Source: Lachnospiraceae bacterium XBB1006
GTDB lineage: Bacteria > Bacillota > Clostridia > Lachnospirales > Lachnospiraceae
Direction: 5' to 3'
DNA length: 64,000 bases
Assembly (NCBI GenBank): GCA_900115795.1
Contig: FOXT01000013.1
Coordinates: 1 to 64,000 of the forward strand
This document shows positions 8,219-17,637 of the stretch, piece by piece. The notes under the pieces are model-generated. The model searched no databases. It was given only the letters and a program-made list of their open reading frames with translations, and was not told the DNA's origin. The translations under genes and the position numbers were made by a program. Positions within the stretch are counted from its first letter, which is position 1. Each line of letters starts with the position of its first letter.

Positions 8219-8629
8219 ATGAACATTTTATTTTTTCTAACACCAAAGGCGGAAGTTGCGTGTGTGGATGCGGATTCGACGCTTCGACAGACTCTTGAGA
8301 AGCTTGAAAATAGTGGCTTTGCTGCCTTGCCGATTATTAACAGGCAGGGGCGGTATATTGGCACAATCTCGGAAGGGGATTTATTGTGGTTTGTTAAGCA
8401 TCATGCGGATCTGAATTTGCTTGACGCGGAGGATATTTTGCTAAATGAAGTGCCGCGCCGCAAGGATAATCAGGCTGTATCTGTTAACGAGGATATGGAC
8501 AGCCTGTTTGAAAAAGTATATAACCAGAATTTTGTTCCGGTAACCGATGATGATGGCGTGTTTATAGGAATTGTAACACGAAAGGATATCATGCATCACA
8601 TCTTAAAGCAGGTGAAAATGAACGTGTAG
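8219..8629 (+). CDS. Tandem CBS-domain protein
   Basis: 136 residues made almost wholly of two CBS motifs: residues 1-65 (FLTPKAEVACVDADSTLRQT; GRYIGTISEGDLLW) and 70-130 (VPVTDDDGVFIGIVTRKDIM). CBS pairs bind adenosyl ligands such as AMP, ATP or SAM and act as energy or cofactor sensors. It follows the CoA-transferase by 12 bp behind AAGGAGC, so it is very likely in the same transcript and may sense the energy state for this pathway. No catalytic domain is attached. Confidence 0.9.
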   Translation: MNILFFLTPKAEVACVDADSTLRQTLEKLENSGFAALPIINRQGRYIGTISEGDLLWFVKHHADLNLLDAEDILLNEVPRRKDNQAVSVNEDMDSLFEKVYNQNFVPVTDDDGVFIGIVTRKDIMHHILKQVKMNV

Positions 8630-8656
8630 AGAGATTTTTCTATAAAAACACTTGAC

Positions 8657-8747
8657 ACGGATAGCAAAATGTAGGGCCGTTTTCTCTACCTCTTGTATTA
8701 AGAGATAGTGAAAGCGGCCCTTGTAATTTAGAAAAAACGGATAGCAA
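8657..8747 (+). repeat. Hairpin block flanked by an 11-bp direct repeat
   Basis: ACGGATAGCAA occurs at 8657-8667 and again at 8737-8747. Between them lies a long imperfect hairpin from about 8673 to 8721, with an outer stem AGGGCCG/CGGCCCT and an inner arm CTCT..CCTCTT/AAGAGATAG. The hairpin may terminate the CBS transcript. The flanking repeat is like a target-site duplication around a tiny insertion, but this is one copy only. Confidence 0.5.
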
Positions 8748-8904
8748 GGAGGCTGTACTTGATTTGCGATTTGTTTTATAATTATGAGAGAGACCATCCT
8801 ATTGTGCAAAAAGGATTGTGAAATTCTCTTCATTGTAAAAGAGGACTTTAAACAACTTTTGTACGAGAACGAAGAATTATCAGTAGAAAGAGAGGATTTT
8901 TAAT

Positions 8905-9948
8905 ATGAAAAAGAGAATGGTGGCTTTGTTATGCATTATGGCAGTTATGACCACTGCAGTGTTTGTTGGCTGTGGTAAAGAGAAAAGCATAGATGCCAAG
9001 GAAACAAAGGAAAACGTGGTGAAGGAGGAACCGGCGCAGGAAACAGAAGTAAGAATTGCTGCATTAAAGGGACCTACCGCCATGGGAATGGTAAAATTAA
9101 TGGATGACGCAGAAGATGGGAAAACAGAAACCAACAAGTATTCCTTTACGATTTCGGCTGCACCGGATGAGATAACGCCGTCTATTGTACAGGGCAATGT
9201 GGATATCGCAGCGGTTCCGGCAAACCTGGCAGCAGTTTTGGCGAAAAAGACAGAGGGTAAGGTGCAGGTAATGGCAATTAACACTCTGGGCGTGTTATAT
9301 ATTGTGGAAAATGGTGATACGGTAAAGGGAGTCGGTGATTTAAAGGGAAAAACCATCTATGCCAGCGGAAAAGGCGCAACGCCGGAATATGCCCTTAACT
9401 ACATGTTGACAGCAAATGGCATCGACCCTGTAAAAGACGTGACTATTGAATACAAGTCGGAACATGCGGAGTGTGTAGCGGCACTGGCAAAGGATAAAAA
9501 TGCAGTTGCAATGCTGCCACAGCCTTTTGTTACCGTTGCGCAGGCAGCCAATGAAAACATTCGGGTTGCCGTTGATATGACAAAGGAATGGGAAGAGGCA
9601 GCAAAAAAGGAAGGATCTTTTGCAAGCTTATGTACCGGAGTAGTGGTTGTAAGAAGTGAATTTGCAAAAAGCAATCCGCAAGCGGTAGCTCTTTTCTTAA
9701 AACAGTATCAGGCATCTGTCGAGTTCACAAATAAAAATGTGGAAGAAGCTGCCACACTCATTGAAAAATATGATATAGTAAAGGCACCGATTGCAAAGAA
9801 AGCAATTCCGTATTGCAATATTACTTATATTGACGGTGCAGACATGAAGGCAAAGCTGGGTGGCTATCTTGAGAACCTGTTTAACCAGAATCCTGCAGCC
9901 GTAGGTGGAGAGGTTCCTGGAGATGAATTCTATTACGTACAAGAGTAA
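8905..9948 (+). CDS. ABC transporter substrate-binding lipoprotein (NitT/TauT type)
   Basis: 347 residues. The signal peptide MKKRMVALLCIMAVMTTAVF ends in a lipobox VGC, so C23 would be lipidated and the protein anchored outside the membrane. The mature part has the NMT1/SsuA-like two-lobed fold (RIAALKGPTAMGMVKLMDD; DIAAVPANLAAVL; LKGKTIYASGKGATPEYAL). The family carries substrates such as nitrate, sulfonates, bicarbonate or thiamine precursors; the ligand cannot be named. It leads a three-gene importer with overlapping downstream genes. AGAGAGGA precedes the ATG. Confidence 0.92.
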   Translation: MKKRMVALLCIMAVMTTAVFVGCGKEKSIDAKETKENVVKEEPAQETEVRIAALKGPTAMGMVKLMDDAEDGKTETNKYSFTISAAPDEITPSIVQGNVDIAAVPANLAAVLAKKTEGKVQVMAINTLGVLYIVENGDTVKGVGDLKGKTIYASGKGATPEYALNYMLTANGIDPVKDVTIEYKSEHAECVAALAKDKNAVAMLPQPFVTVAQAANENIRVAVDMTKEWEEAAKKEGSFASLCTGVVVVRSEFAKSNPQAVALFLKQYQASVEFTNKNVEEAATLIEKYDIVKAPIAKKAIPYCNITYIDGADMKAKLGGYLENLFNQNPAAVGGEVPGDEFYYVQE

Positions 9949-10684
9949 AATAATAAAAGTAGGGGCAATCCTTTTTTGGATAGTCCTTTGGCAGTTGCTG
10001 GCAATGTATCTTCATTCTGATATATTGCTGGCATCGCCCATAAAAACGGCGCAGTGTTTAAAGGAGCTTATTTTTTTGCCGGATTATTGGCAAAGTATTG
10101 GATTTTCCTTTGCGAGAATAGGCTCCGGTTTTCTTTTGGCGCTGACGTTGGGGGTGATATTGGGAGCCCTTTCGTATATTTTTTTATGGCTAAGGGTAAT
10201 GCTTGCCCCATTTGTATCTGTCATGAAAGCGATTCCGGTGGCTTCTTTTATCATCCTTATATTAATTTGGGTGCCGTCGAAGAATCTTTCCGTGGTTATT
10301 TCCTTTCTAATTGCCTTTCCAGTGGTATTTACCAACACTCTGATGGGGCTGACGGAAATGGATGAAAAAATGTTGGAAATGATGAAGGTATTTCATGTTC
10401 CTTTTGGGAAAAGAATCCGATACGTTTATGTGCCGCAGATGATTCCTTATTTTAAAAATGCCTGTTCGCTGGCGTTGGGGCTTTGCTGGAAATCAGGGAT
10501 TGCCGCAGAGATAATCGGACTTCCTGTGGGCTCAATGGGAGAGCGGCTGTATCAGGCAAAGATTTACTTGAGTACACCGGAAATGTTTGCTTGGACCATT
10601 ACGATTATCGTAATAAGCACTGCTTTTGAAAAAGTAATTATGATTCTTGTCAATGAGGTGATGAGCAGATTGGAGGGACGATAG
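9923..10684 (+). CDS. ABC transporter permease (NitT/TauT type)
   Basis: About 253 residues with six hydrophobic segments and a BPD_transp_1 coupling loop around MDEKMLEMMKVFHVPFGKRI. ATG 9923 is preferred because GGAGAGG lies 9 bases upstream; GTG 9905 is an alternative. The gene overlaps the substrate-binding gene by about 26 bp and the ATPase gene by 1 bp, showing tight translational coupling. With its partners it forms a high-affinity importer in the cytoplasmic membrane. Confidence 0.92.
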   Translation: MNSITYKSKIIKVGAILFWIVLWQLLAMYLHSDILLASPIKTAQCLKELIFLPDYWQSIGFSFARIGSGFLLALTLGVILGALSYIFLWLRVMLAPFVSVMKAIPVASFIILILIWVPSKNLSVVISFLIAFPVVFTNTLMGLTEMDEKMLEMMKVFHVPFGKRIRYVYVPQMIPYFKNACSLALGLCWKSGIAAEIIGLPVGSMGERLYQAKIYLSTPEMFAWTITIIVISTAFEKVIMILVNEVMSRLEGR

Positions 10685-11331
10685 TGGACATTGTAATAGA
10701 CAATCTTTCCAAAAGTTTTCAAAGACAGAAGGTACTAGACGGATTTAGTCATGTTTTTAAAGAGGGAAGTACTACTTGCATCATGGGGAAATCCGGTTCG
10801 GGAAAGACTACACTGCTTTCCATTCTGATGGGATTAAGTCAGCCGGACTCCGGGAAGGTGACGGGATTATCGGAAGCAAAAGTAAGCGCGGTATTTCAGG
10901 AAAACCGGTTGTGCGAAAATTTGACAGCGGTATTAAATGTACAGATGATTGCCGGAGAACGTCATGAGAAGGATGAGATTATTGCGTGCTTTCAAAGAAT
11001 CGGAATCGACGTTAACGATAAAAAAATTGTAAAAGAATATAGCGGTGGTATGAAACGAAGGGTGGCCATTGTGCGTGCGCTGATGGCAGAGTTTGACGTC
11101 TTAATTATGGATGAACCCTTAAAGGGGTTGGATGAGGAAACCAAAAGTGATGTCGTATCCCTGATAAAGGAATACACCAAAGGAAAAACCGTGATTATGG
11201 CTACCCATGATGGGGACGAGCCGGGACTTTTTCAGGCAGAGGTTCTTACTTTGTCGGGAAAAAGTGAGGGCATCGCACCGCATCCGGGGAGCGAAATAGA
11301 AAAAGACCGAACAAATCTGGGGCAGAGATAA
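10684..11331 (+). CDS. ABC transporter ATP-binding protein (NitT/TauT type)
   Basis: 215 residues with Walker A GKSGSGKTT, Q-loop FQENRL, signature YSGGMKRRVAI, Walker B VLIMDEP and switch histidine MATHD. It starts with GTG sharing its first base with the permease stop TAG. Slightly shorter than the common 240-260 residues, with a short variable C-terminus. It powers the preceding permease from the cytoplasmic side. Confidence 0.93.
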   Translation: MDIVIDNLSKSFQRQKVLDGFSHVFKEGSTTCIMGKSGSGKTTLLSILMGLSQPDSGKVTGLSEAKVSAVFQENRLCENLTAVLNVQMIAGERHEKDEIIACFQRIGIDVNDKKIVKEYSGGMKRRVAIVRALMAEFDVLIMDEPLKGLDEETKSDVVSLIKEYTKGKTVIMATHDGDEPGLFQAEVLTLSGKSEGIAPHPGSEIEKDRTNLGQR

Positions 11332-11346
11332 AACACCGGCCTGAGG

Positions 11347-11375
11347 TTGCGCGGGGCTAGTCATCGTGTTATAAT
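11347..11375 (+). promoter_or_regulatory. Sigma-A promoter for the methyltransferase gene
   Basis: TTGCGC (11347-11352), 17-bp spacer, TATAAT (11370-11375). It lies just after the ABC operon and 44 bp before the next ATG. Confidence 0.6.
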
Positions 11376-11418
11376 ATCCGCGATAACAAAACAAGTTTTA
11401 TAATAGAAGGAAGAAAAT

Positions 11419-12276
11419 ATGTGGATTGCGAACAATTGGAAAGATTACGAAGTAATTGATACGGATAACGGAGAGAAACTTGAGCGTTGGGGCGATTACC
11501 TTTTGGTTAGACCGGACCCACAGGTCTTGTGGAAGACGCAACGGCAACATAAGGGATGGAAAAAACCGAACGGACACTATCATAGAAGCAAGCAGGGTGG
11601 CGGAAGCTGGGAGTTTTTTGACTTGCCGGAGCAATGGTCCATTCAATATCGGGAGCTGACCTTTCAACTAAAACCCTTTAGCTTTAAACATACCGGCCTT
11701 TTTCCGGAGCAGGCGGTCAATTGGGATTGGTGTGCAGAAAAGATAAGAAGCGCCGGTCGTCCGGTGAAAGTGTTGAATTTATTCGCGTATACAGGTGGAG
11801 CTACCTTGTCGGCAGCAGCAGCGGGAGCGAGCGTAACCCACGTGGATGCGTCGAAAGGTATGGTTACATGGGCAAAAGAGAATGCGGTAAGCTCCGGATT
11901 GGCAGAGGCACCGATTCGCTGGCTGGTGGATGATTGCGTGAAATTTGTAGAGCGGGAAATCCGGCGTGGAAATAAGTACGATGGCATTATTATGGATCCG
12001 CCTTCTTATGGAAGAGGACCAAAAGGGGAGACTTGGAAGATTGAAGAGTCCATTTTTCCGTTTATTCAGCTATGTACGCAGATTCTTAGTGAGGACGCAA
12101 TTTTCTTTCTGGTAAATTCCTATACAACCGGATTGCAGCCGGCGGTATTGACATACATGTTGTCAACGGCCTTGAAACCATTTGGCGGGCATGTGCATAG
12201 TGAAGAGATAGGACTTCCTGTTTCTTCAAACGGGTTGGTTTTGCCATGCGGCGCCAGCGGAAGATGGGAACCATAG
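11419..12276 (+). CDS. Class I SAM-dependent methyltransferase, RlmI/RlmK-like
   Basis: 285 residues. The SAM-binding motif I is VKVLNLFAYTGGATLSAAAA, the acidic loop VTHVDASKGMVTWAKENA, and motif IV is IIMDPPSYGRG, the DPPS/Y form found in RNA cytosine-C5 and related RNA methyltransferases of the RlmI/RlmK group. There is no N-terminal PUA domain, so the protein is shorter than RlmI. The site of action on RNA is not predictable here. Preceded by AGAAGGAAG and its own promoter. Confidence 0.85.
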   Translation: MWIANNWKDYEVIDTDNGEKLERWGDYLLVRPDPQVLWKTQRQHKGWKKPNGHYHRSKQGGGSWEFFDLPEQWSIQYRELTFQLKPFSFKHTGLFPEQAVNWDWCAEKIRSAGRPVKVLNLFAYTGGATLSAAAAGASVTHVDASKGMVTWAKENAVSSGLAEAPIRWLVDDCVKFVEREIRRGNKYDGIIMDPPSYGRGPKGETWKIEESIFPFIQLCTQILSEDAIFFLVNSYTTGLQPAVLTYMLSTALKPFGGHVHSEEIGLPVSSNGLVLPCGASGRWEP

Positions 12277-12358
12277 GCGAAAAATAGACGCGAAAACAAG
12301 GGAAATGCAAGGTGAAAAAGATTGTATCTATAAAAGTACAATTATTTTAAAAAAACCC

Positions 12359-12387
12359 TTGCAACCCCAGTGTTTATCGTGTATACT
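12359..12387 (+). promoter_or_regulatory. Sigma-A promoter of the S10 ribosomal operon
   Basis: TTGCAA (12359-12364), 17-bp spacer, TATACT (12382-12387); transcription should start near 12394. This would drive rpsJ onward with a leader of about 230 bases. Confidence 0.8.
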
Positions 12388-12393
12388 CAATCT

Positions 12394-12625
12394 TGCTGTG
12401 ACATAAGAGCGATGAAGCGTGAGGTTGCTATTCGAAAGAATAGGTTTTCCGTGGAGCAAATGTCAATTTTCTAAAAATGGCGACAAGTCACTGTACTTCA
12501 TAAGAAACAGCTACAGATGTAGTAACGGAAACGAAGTGTGTAGATTTCACGATACACACGGGAGAGTGTACAGTCACCACTTGTTGTGCTTAGTATTAAA
12601 GTGCGAAAAGGAGGCGACTTTTTTT
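12394..12625 (+). promoter_or_regulatory. Structured 5' leader of the S10 operon, candidate autoregulatory RNA
   Basis: The leader folds by eye into a hairpin CTATTC-GAAA-GAATAG (12428-12443) and a branched domain. Its outer stems are ACAAGT/ACTTGT (12483-12488 with 12579-12584) and ACTGTAC/GTACAGT (12490-12496 with 12568-12574). These enclose CTAC-AGAT-GTAG (12511-12522) and GTGTGTA/TACACAC (12536-12542 with 12553-12559). Known: S10 operon leaders bind L4 for feedback control in several bacteria. Which protein binds this one is inferred only. Confidence 0.6.
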
Positions 12626-12943
12626 ATGGCAAGTCAAGTAATGAGAATTACTCTCAAGGCGTATGAACATCAATTAGTAGATGCAAGCGCTAAGAAAATT
12701 ATCGAAACTGTAAAGAAAACTGGAGCACAGGTGAGCGGACCGGTGCCACTTCCAACTAAGAAGGAAGTAGTTACCATTCTTCGTGCTGTTCACAAGTATA
12801 AAGATTCCAGAGAACAGTTTGAACAGAGAACTCATAAGAGACTTATCGATATCAATACACCAACCCAGAAGACGGTTGATGCATTATCCAGATTGGAAAT
12901 GCCTGCAGGTGTTCACATTGATATCAAAATGAAAAACAAATAG
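12626..12943 (+). CDS. rpsJ: 30S ribosomal protein S10
   Basis: 105 residues, normal length, with the S10 core [20 protein letters not shown] and the [13 protein letters not shown] loop. S10 sits in the 30S head; it is also NusE, the antitermination partner of NusB. ATG 12626 is preceded by AAAAGGAGG. First gene of the long ribosomal cluster, behind a structured leader. Confidence 0.98.
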   Translation: MASQVMRITLKAYEHQLVDASAKKIIETVKKTGAQVSGPVPLPTKKEVVTILRAVHKYKDSREQFEQRTHKRLIDINTPTQKTVDALSRLEMPAGVHIDIKMKNK

Positions 12944-13010
12944 GTAAAGTCCTGAATTGGTTTAGTATAGAAGTAACACTTACGTTCCACTTATACGACT
13001 GTTCTAGGAT

Positions 13011-13028
13011 GAACGCCAATTGGCGTTC
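13011..13028 (+). repeat. Perfect 18-nt palindrome in the rpsJ-rplC gap
   Basis: GAACGCC-AATT-GGCGTTC forms a 7-bp hairpin, 28 bases before the rplC start codon and just ahead of its AGGAGG. There is no T-run, so it is not an intrinsic terminator; mRNA processing or translational control are possible roles. Confidence 0.6.
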
Positions 13029-13055
13029 CGCTGTAGATTAACAGGAGGAAAAGAA

Positions 13056-13733
13056 ATGAAGAAAGCAATTTTAGGAACCAAAGTCGGAATGACTCAGATC
13101 TTCAATGCAGAAGGCGTTTTAGTGCCGGTTACTGTATTAGAAGCAGGTCCATGCGTTGTAACTCAGGTTAAGACTGAAGAAAATGATGGATACAGCGCGG
13201 TTCAGGTTGCATTCGCTGACAAGAAAGCAAAAGTTGTCAACAAGGATGCTTCCGGAAAGAAAGAAATCAGAAACAGACATGGTGTTAACAAGGCTGAGGC
13301 TGGACACTTTGCAAAAGCTGGTGTTGGCAACAAGAGATTTGTTCGCGAATTCAGACTTGAGAATGCTAGTGAGTACAAACTTGCTGATGAAATTAAGGTT
13401 GATGTGTTCGCTGAAGGCGATAAGATTGACGCAACTGCAATTTCTAAAGGTAAAGGATTCCAGGGTGCTATCAAGAGATACGGACAGCACAGAGGACCTA
13501 TGGCACATGGTTCTAAATTCCATCGTCATCAGGGTTCTAATGGTGCATGTAGTAGCCCATCTAAGGTATTCAAGGGTAAAGGAATGCCTGGACATATGGG
13601 TTCCGTAAAGGTAACTGTTCAGAATCTTGAAGTGGTTAGAGTAGATGCTGAGAAGAATCTTCTTTTAATCAAAGGATCTGTTCCGGGACCGAAGAAATCT
13701 TTAGTAACAATTCGTGAGTCTGTAAAGGCTTAG
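13056..13733 (+). CDS. rplC: 50S ribosomal protein L3
   Basis: 225 residues. It opens [20 protein letters not shown], the family start, and has the [20 protein letters not shown] arm that reaches towards the peptidyl transferase centre. L3 starts 50S assembly. ATG 13056 follows AGGAGGAAAAG; upstream in-frame codons would run through the palindrome and are not used. Second gene of the S10 operon. Confidence 0.98.
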   Translation: MKKAILGTKVGMTQIFNAEGVLVPVTVLEAGPCVVTQVKTEENDGYSAVQVAFADKKAKVVNKDASGKKEIRNRHGVNKAEAGHFAKAGVGNKRFVREFRLENASEYKLADEIKVDVFAEGDKIDATAISKGKGFQGAIKRYGQHRGPMAHGSKFHRHQGSNGACSSPSKVFKGKGMPGHMGSVKVTVQNLEVVRVDAEKNLLLIKGSVPGPKKSLVTIRESVKA

Positions 13734-13764
13734 GTAGCACTGATAGGAAAGGAGGAACACACAG

Positions 13765-14385
13765 ATGGCAAACGTATCTGTTTATAATATGAAAGGTGCC
13801 GAAGTTGGTAGCCTTGAACTTAACGATGCCGTATTTGGCGTTGAAGTAAATGAGCATCTTGTTCATATGGCAGTTGTGCAGCAGCTTGCAAACAACCGTC
13901 AGGGAACACAGAAAGCAAAAACACGTTCCGAAGTAAGCGGTGGCGGAAGAAAGCCATGGAAGCAGAAAGGAACCGGACACGCAAGACAGGGTTCTATCAG
14001 AGCTCCGCAGTGGACAGGTGGTGGAGTTGTATTCGCTCCAGTACCAAGAGATTATTCTTTCAAATTAAACAAGAAAGAAAAGAGAGCTGCTTTGAAGTCA
14101 GCATTAACCGACAAGGTTAACAATAACAAGTTCATCGTACTTGATGAGTTGAAGATGGGCGAAGTTAAGACAAAGAACTTCAAAGAAATGTTAAACAACT
14201 TAAAGGTGGAAGGCGCGTTGGTTGTTTTGAGCGACAACGACCAGAACCTTGTATTGTCTGCTAGAAATATTCCGGCAGTTAAGACAGCTCAGATTAACGA
14301 GTTGAACGTATATGACGTTATGAAATATAAGACAGTTGTTCTTGCAAAAGACGCTGTAGCTAAGATCGAGGAGGTGTATGCATAA
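13765..14385 (+). CDS. rplD: 50S ribosomal protein L4
   Basis: 206 residues with the long loop [20 protein letters not shown], which lines the peptide exit tunnel; changes in this loop alter macrolide response in other species. In several bacteria L4 is also the feedback regulator of the S10 operon, so it is the first candidate ligand for the leader at 12394-12625. Ends in TAATG, sharing a base with rplW. Confidence 0.98.
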   Translation: MANVSVYNMKGAEVGSLELNDAVFGVEVNEHLVHMAVVQQLANNRQGTQKAKTRSEVSGGGRKPWKQKGTGHARQGSIRAPQWTGGGVVFAPVPRDYSFKLNKKEKRAALKSALTDKVNNNKFIVLDELKMGEVKTKNFKEMLNNLKVEGALVVLSDNDQNLVLSARNIPAVKTAQINELNVYDVMKYKTVVLAKDAVAKIEEVYA

Positions 14386-14684
14386 TGGCAGCAATTAAAT
14401 ATTATGATGTCATCCTCAAACCAGTTGTAACTGAAAAGAGTATGAATGCTATGAGCGAGAAGAAATACACTTTCCTTGTTCATCCGGAAGCAAATAAGAC
14501 AATGATTAAGGAAGCAGTTGAGAAAATGTTCGATGGAACAAAGGTTGCTTCTGTAAACACCATGAATCTTGATGGAAAGAAAAAGAGACGTGGTATGGTA
14601 GTTGGTAAGACTGCTAAGACAAAGAAAGCTATCGTTCAGTTGACACAGGATAGCAAAGAAATCGAGATCTTCTCCGGACTATAA
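14385..14684 (+). CDS. rplW: 50S ribosomal protein L23
   Basis: 99 residues: [18 protein letters not shown] is the family signature. L23 sits at the tunnel exit and docks trigger factor and SRP. Starts on the last base of the rplD stop (TAATG). The 70 bases to rplB hold a small hairpin GCGTG/CACGC (14703-14719). Confidence 0.98.
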   Translation: MAAIKYYDVILKPVVTEKSMNAMSEKKYTFLVHPEANKTMIKEAVEKMFDGTKVASVNTMNLDGKKKRRGMVVGKTAKTKKAIVQLTQDSKEIEIFSGL

Positions 14685-14754
14685 GGAGAAGCAGGGTATT
14701 AAGCGTGAGGACAACACGCGATAACGAAAACATTAGATTGAAAGGAGAACCACA

Positions 14755-15597
14755 ATGGGAATTAAGACATATAACCCATATACACCTTCCAGAAGAAATA
14801 TGACCGGTTCTGATTTCGCTGAAGTAACGAAAGTAGCTCCTGAGAAATCCCTTACTACTTCTTTAAAAAAGAATGCTGGTCGTAACAATCAGGGTAAAAT
14901 CACTGTAAGACATCAGGGTGGTGGAAACAGAAGAAAATATAGAATCATTGACTTCAAGAGAAGAAAAGATTCCATTCCGGCAACCGTGCTCGGAATTGAA
15001 TATGATCCAAACAGAACAGCAAATATCGCTTTAATCAGCTATGCAGATGGTGAGAAGGCATATATCCTTGCACCAGCTGGACTTAGTGTTGGCGATAAGC
15101 TTATGAATGGTCCGGAAGCTGAAATCAAAGTTGGTAATTGCTTACCACTTGAGAATATTCCGGTAGGTACTCAGGTACACAACATTGAGTTGTATGCAGG
15201 AAAAGGTGGACAGATGGTACGTTCCGCTGGTCTTGCAGCTCAGTTGATGGCTAAAGAAGGTAAATATGCAACCTTAAGACTTCCTTCAGGAGAAATGAGA
15301 ATGGTTCCGCTTAACTGCCGTGCAACAGTCGGTGTTATTGGAAATGGTGACCATAACCTTGTTAAGATTGGTAAAGCAGGACGTAAACGCCACATGGGCA
15401 TCCGCCCAACTGTACGTGGTTCTGTAATGAACCCGAATGACCATCCACACGGTGGTGGTGAAGGACGTGCACCAATCGGACGTTCTGGCCCATGTACTCC
15501 ATGGGGTAAACCGGCACTTGGACTCAAGACAAGAAAGAAAAACAAGCAGTCTAATAAACTTATCGTTCGTCGTAGAAACGGTAAAGGCGCTAAATAA
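14755..15597 (+). CDS. rplB: 50S ribosomal protein L2
   Basis: 280 residues, close to the usual 275-280. The conserved C-terminal region contains [19 protein letters not shown], including the histidine near the peptidyl transferase centre. L2 is needed for subunit joining. AAAGGAG precedes the ATG. Confidence 0.98.
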   Translation: MGIKTYNPYTPSRRNMTGSDFAEVTKVAPEKSLTTSLKKNAGRNNQGKITVRHQGGGNRRKYRIIDFKRRKDSIPATVLGIEYDPNRTANIALISYADGEKAYILAPAGLSVGDKLMNGPEAEIKVGNCLPLENIPVGTQVHNIELYAGKGGQMVRSAGLAAQLMAKEGKYATLRLPSGEMRMVPLNCRATVGVIGNGDHNLVKIGKAGRKRHMGIRPTVRGSVMNPNDHPHGGGEGRAPIGRSGPCTPWGKPALGLKTRKKNKQSNKLIVRRRNGKGAK

Positions 15598-15608
15598 GGA
15601 GGAAGATT

Positions 15609-15893
15609 ATGGCACGTTCATTAAAAAAAGGACCATTTGCAGACGCAAGCTTACTGAAAAAAGTAGACGCGATGAACGCTTCAGGCGACAAGTCCGTTAT
15701 CAAGACATGGTCTCGCCGTTCTACTATTTTTCCTCAGATGGTTGGACACACAATTGCAGTGCATGATGGAAGAAAACATGTACCTGTATATGTAACAGAA
15801 GATATGGTTGGACATAAACTTGGTGAGTTTGTGGCAACAAGAACATACAGAGGACACGGAAAAGACGAAAAGAAATCCGGCGTTCGTCGTTAA
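15609..15893 (+). CDS. rpsS: 30S ribosomal protein S19
   Basis: 94 residues with [18 protein letters not shown] and the C-terminal [21 protein letters not shown]19 pairs with S13 in the head and touches the A-site tRNA. Follows rplB by 11 bp behind AAGGAGGAAG. Confidence 0.98.
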   Translation: MARSLKKGPFADASLLKKVDAMNASGDKSVIKTWSRRSTIFPQMVGHTIAVHDGRKHVPVYVTEDMVGHKLGEFVATRTYRGHGKDEKKSGVRR

Positions 15894-15919
15894 TAGATTT
15901 TGAAAGGAGGTTTTTAGCC

Positions 15920-16306
15920 ATGGCAAAAGGACATAGAGCCCAAATTAAGAGAGAAAGAAATGCGAATAAGGATACAAGACCTAGCGCTAAGTTATCCTAC
16001 GCAAGAATTCCTACTCAGAAAGCATGCTTCGTATTAGATGCTATCCGTGGTAAAGACGTTGAAACAGCACTTGGTATTTTGGCTTATAACCCAAGATATG
16101 CTTCCAGTGTTATAGAGAAATTATTAAAATCAGCTATCGCAAATGCAGAAAACAACAATGGTATGAAAGCTGAGAACCTTTACGTAGAAGAGTGCTACGC
16201 AAATAAAGGACCTACTATGAAGAGAGTAAAACCAAGAGCACAGGGTAGAGCTTATAGAATCGAGAAGAGAATGAGCCACATCACTGTAGTGCTCAATGAA
16301 CGATAA
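15920..16306 (+). CDS. rplV: 50S ribosomal protein L22
   Basis: 128 residues; [20 protein letters not shown] is the tip of the long hairpin that reaches into the exit tunnel opposite L4. The N-terminus ([18 protein letters not shown]) carries a short basic extension. GAAAGGAGG lies upstream. Confidence 0.98.
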   Translation: MAKGHRAQIKRERNANKDTRPSAKLSYARIPTQKACFVLDAIRGKDVETALGILAYNPRYASSVIEKLLKSAIANAENNNGMKAENLYVEECYANKGPTMKRVKPRAQGRAYRIEKRMSHITVVLNER

Positions 16307-16317
16307 GGAGGGCAAAC

Positions 16318-16974
16318 ATGGGACAGAAAGTTAATCCTCATGGCTTAAGAGTCGGAGTAATTAAGGACTGGGACTCAAAATGGTATGCTGATGCTGAGTT
16401 TGCTGATTATTTAGTTGAAGACTATAACATCAGAACCTATCTCAAGAAGAAGTTATACAACGCTGGTGTTTCTAAGATTGAAATCGAGCGTACAACCGAT
16501 AGAGTAAAAGTTATCCTTTACACAGCAAAACCTGGTGTAGTAATCGGAAAAGGTGGCGCTGAAATTGAAAAGGTAAGAGCAGAAGTACAGAAATTTACAA
16601 GCAAGAAGATTCTTGTTGATGTAAAAGAAGTTAAGAGACCAGACAAGGATGCTCAGTTAGTAGCTGAGAACATCGCTCATCAGTTAGAGGATCGTATCTC
16701 CTTCCGTAGAGCAATGAAATCTTGTATGGGTAGAAGTAGAAAGGCCGGAGCGCTTGGTATTAAAGCTGCATGTTCCGGACGTCTTGGTGGAGCAGATATG
16801 GCTCGTACAGAGTTCTATACCGATGGTACTATTCCACTTCAGACATTAAGAGCAGACATCGACTATGGATTCGCTGAAGCAGATACAACCTACGGCAAAG
16901 TTGGCGTTAAGGTTTGGATCTACAAGGGTGAAATCCTTCCAACAAAAGGCGCAAAGGAAGGGAGCGATAAATAA
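16318..16974 (+). CDS. rpsC: 30S ribosomal protein S3
   Basis: 218 residues with a KH domain ([14 protein letters not shown]) and the C-terminal S3 domain. It starts [20 protein letters not shown], the invariant opening. S3 lines the mRNA entry tunnel and helps unwind mRNA. Its stop overlaps the rplP start. Confidence 0.98.
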   Translation: MGQKVNPHGLRVGVIKDWDSKWYADAEFADYLVEDYNIRTYLKKKLYNAGVSKIEIERTTDRVKVILYTAKPGVVIGKGGAEIEKVRAEVQKFTSKKILVDVKEVKRPDKDAQLVAENIAHQLEDRISFRRAMKSCMGRSRKAGALGIKAACSGRLGGADMARTEFYTDGTIPLQTLRADIDYGFAEADTTYGKVGVKVWIYKGEILPTKGAKEGSDK

Positions 16975-17411
16975 TGTTAATGCCAAAGAGAGTAAAACGC
17001 CGTAAACAGTTCCGCGGAAGCATGACAGGTAAGGCGTTAAGAGGAAATAAAATCACTTATGGTGAGTACGGTATCGTGGCACTTGAGCCATGCTGGATTC
17101 GTAGTAACCAGATTGAGGCAGCCCGTATCGCTATGACTCGTCACGTAAAACGTGGTGGTAAAGTTTGGATTAAAATTTTCCCAGACAAACCAGTAACTGC
17201 AAAACCAGCTGAAACTCGTATGGGTTCCGGAAAGGGAACTTTGGAATACTGGGTAGCTGTAGTTAAGCCAGGACGTGTATTATTTGAGCTTGCTGGCGTT
17301 CCAGAGGAAGTTGCTCGTGAAGCACTTCGTCTTGCTACACACAAGTTACCATGTAAATGTAAAGTAGTTTCACGTGCAGACTTAGAAGGCGGTGAATCAA
17401 ATGAAGAGTAG
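16974..17411 (+). CDS. rplP: 50S ribosomal protein L16
   Basis: 145 residues: [19 protein letters not shown] and [20 protein letters not shown] are signature stretches. L16 helps build the A-site region of the 50S. ATG 16974 or the in-frame ATG at 16980 could be the start; 16974 overlaps the rpsC stop and fits the upstream GGGAG. The 3' end overlaps rpmC by 11 bp. Confidence 0.98.
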   Translation: MLMPKRVKRRKQFRGSMTGKALRGNKITYGEYGIVALEPCWIRSNQIEAARIAMTRHVKRGGKVWIKIFPDKPVTAKPAETRMGSGKGTLEYWVAVVKPGRVLFELAGVPEEVAREALRLATHKLPCKCKVVSRADLEGGESNEE

Positions 17412-17604
17412 TAGATATATTGAAGATTTAAATACAAAGAATGTAGCTGAGTTAGAAGAAGCATTAGTTGCAGCAAAGAAGGAACTTTTCAATTTGAGAT
17501 TCCAGAACGCTACTAACCAGCTTGATAACACTGGCAGAATCAAAGAAGTTAGAAGAAACATTGCTAGAATTCAGACTGTGATTTCTGCAAAGGCAAACGC
17601 TTAA
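17401..17604 (+). CDS. rpmC: 50S ribosomal protein L29
   Basis: 67 residues, two-helix protein ([35 protein letters not shown]). ATG 17401 gives the usual family length; a GTG at 17392 would add three residues. Near the tunnel exit beside L23. Confidence 0.97.
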   Translation: MKSSRYIEDLNTKNVAELEEALVAAKKELFNLRFQNATNQLDNTGRIKEVRRNIARIQTVISAKANA

Positions 17605-17637
17605 TAAGCCGATCCTAGAGAAAGGAGCAATTAAATC

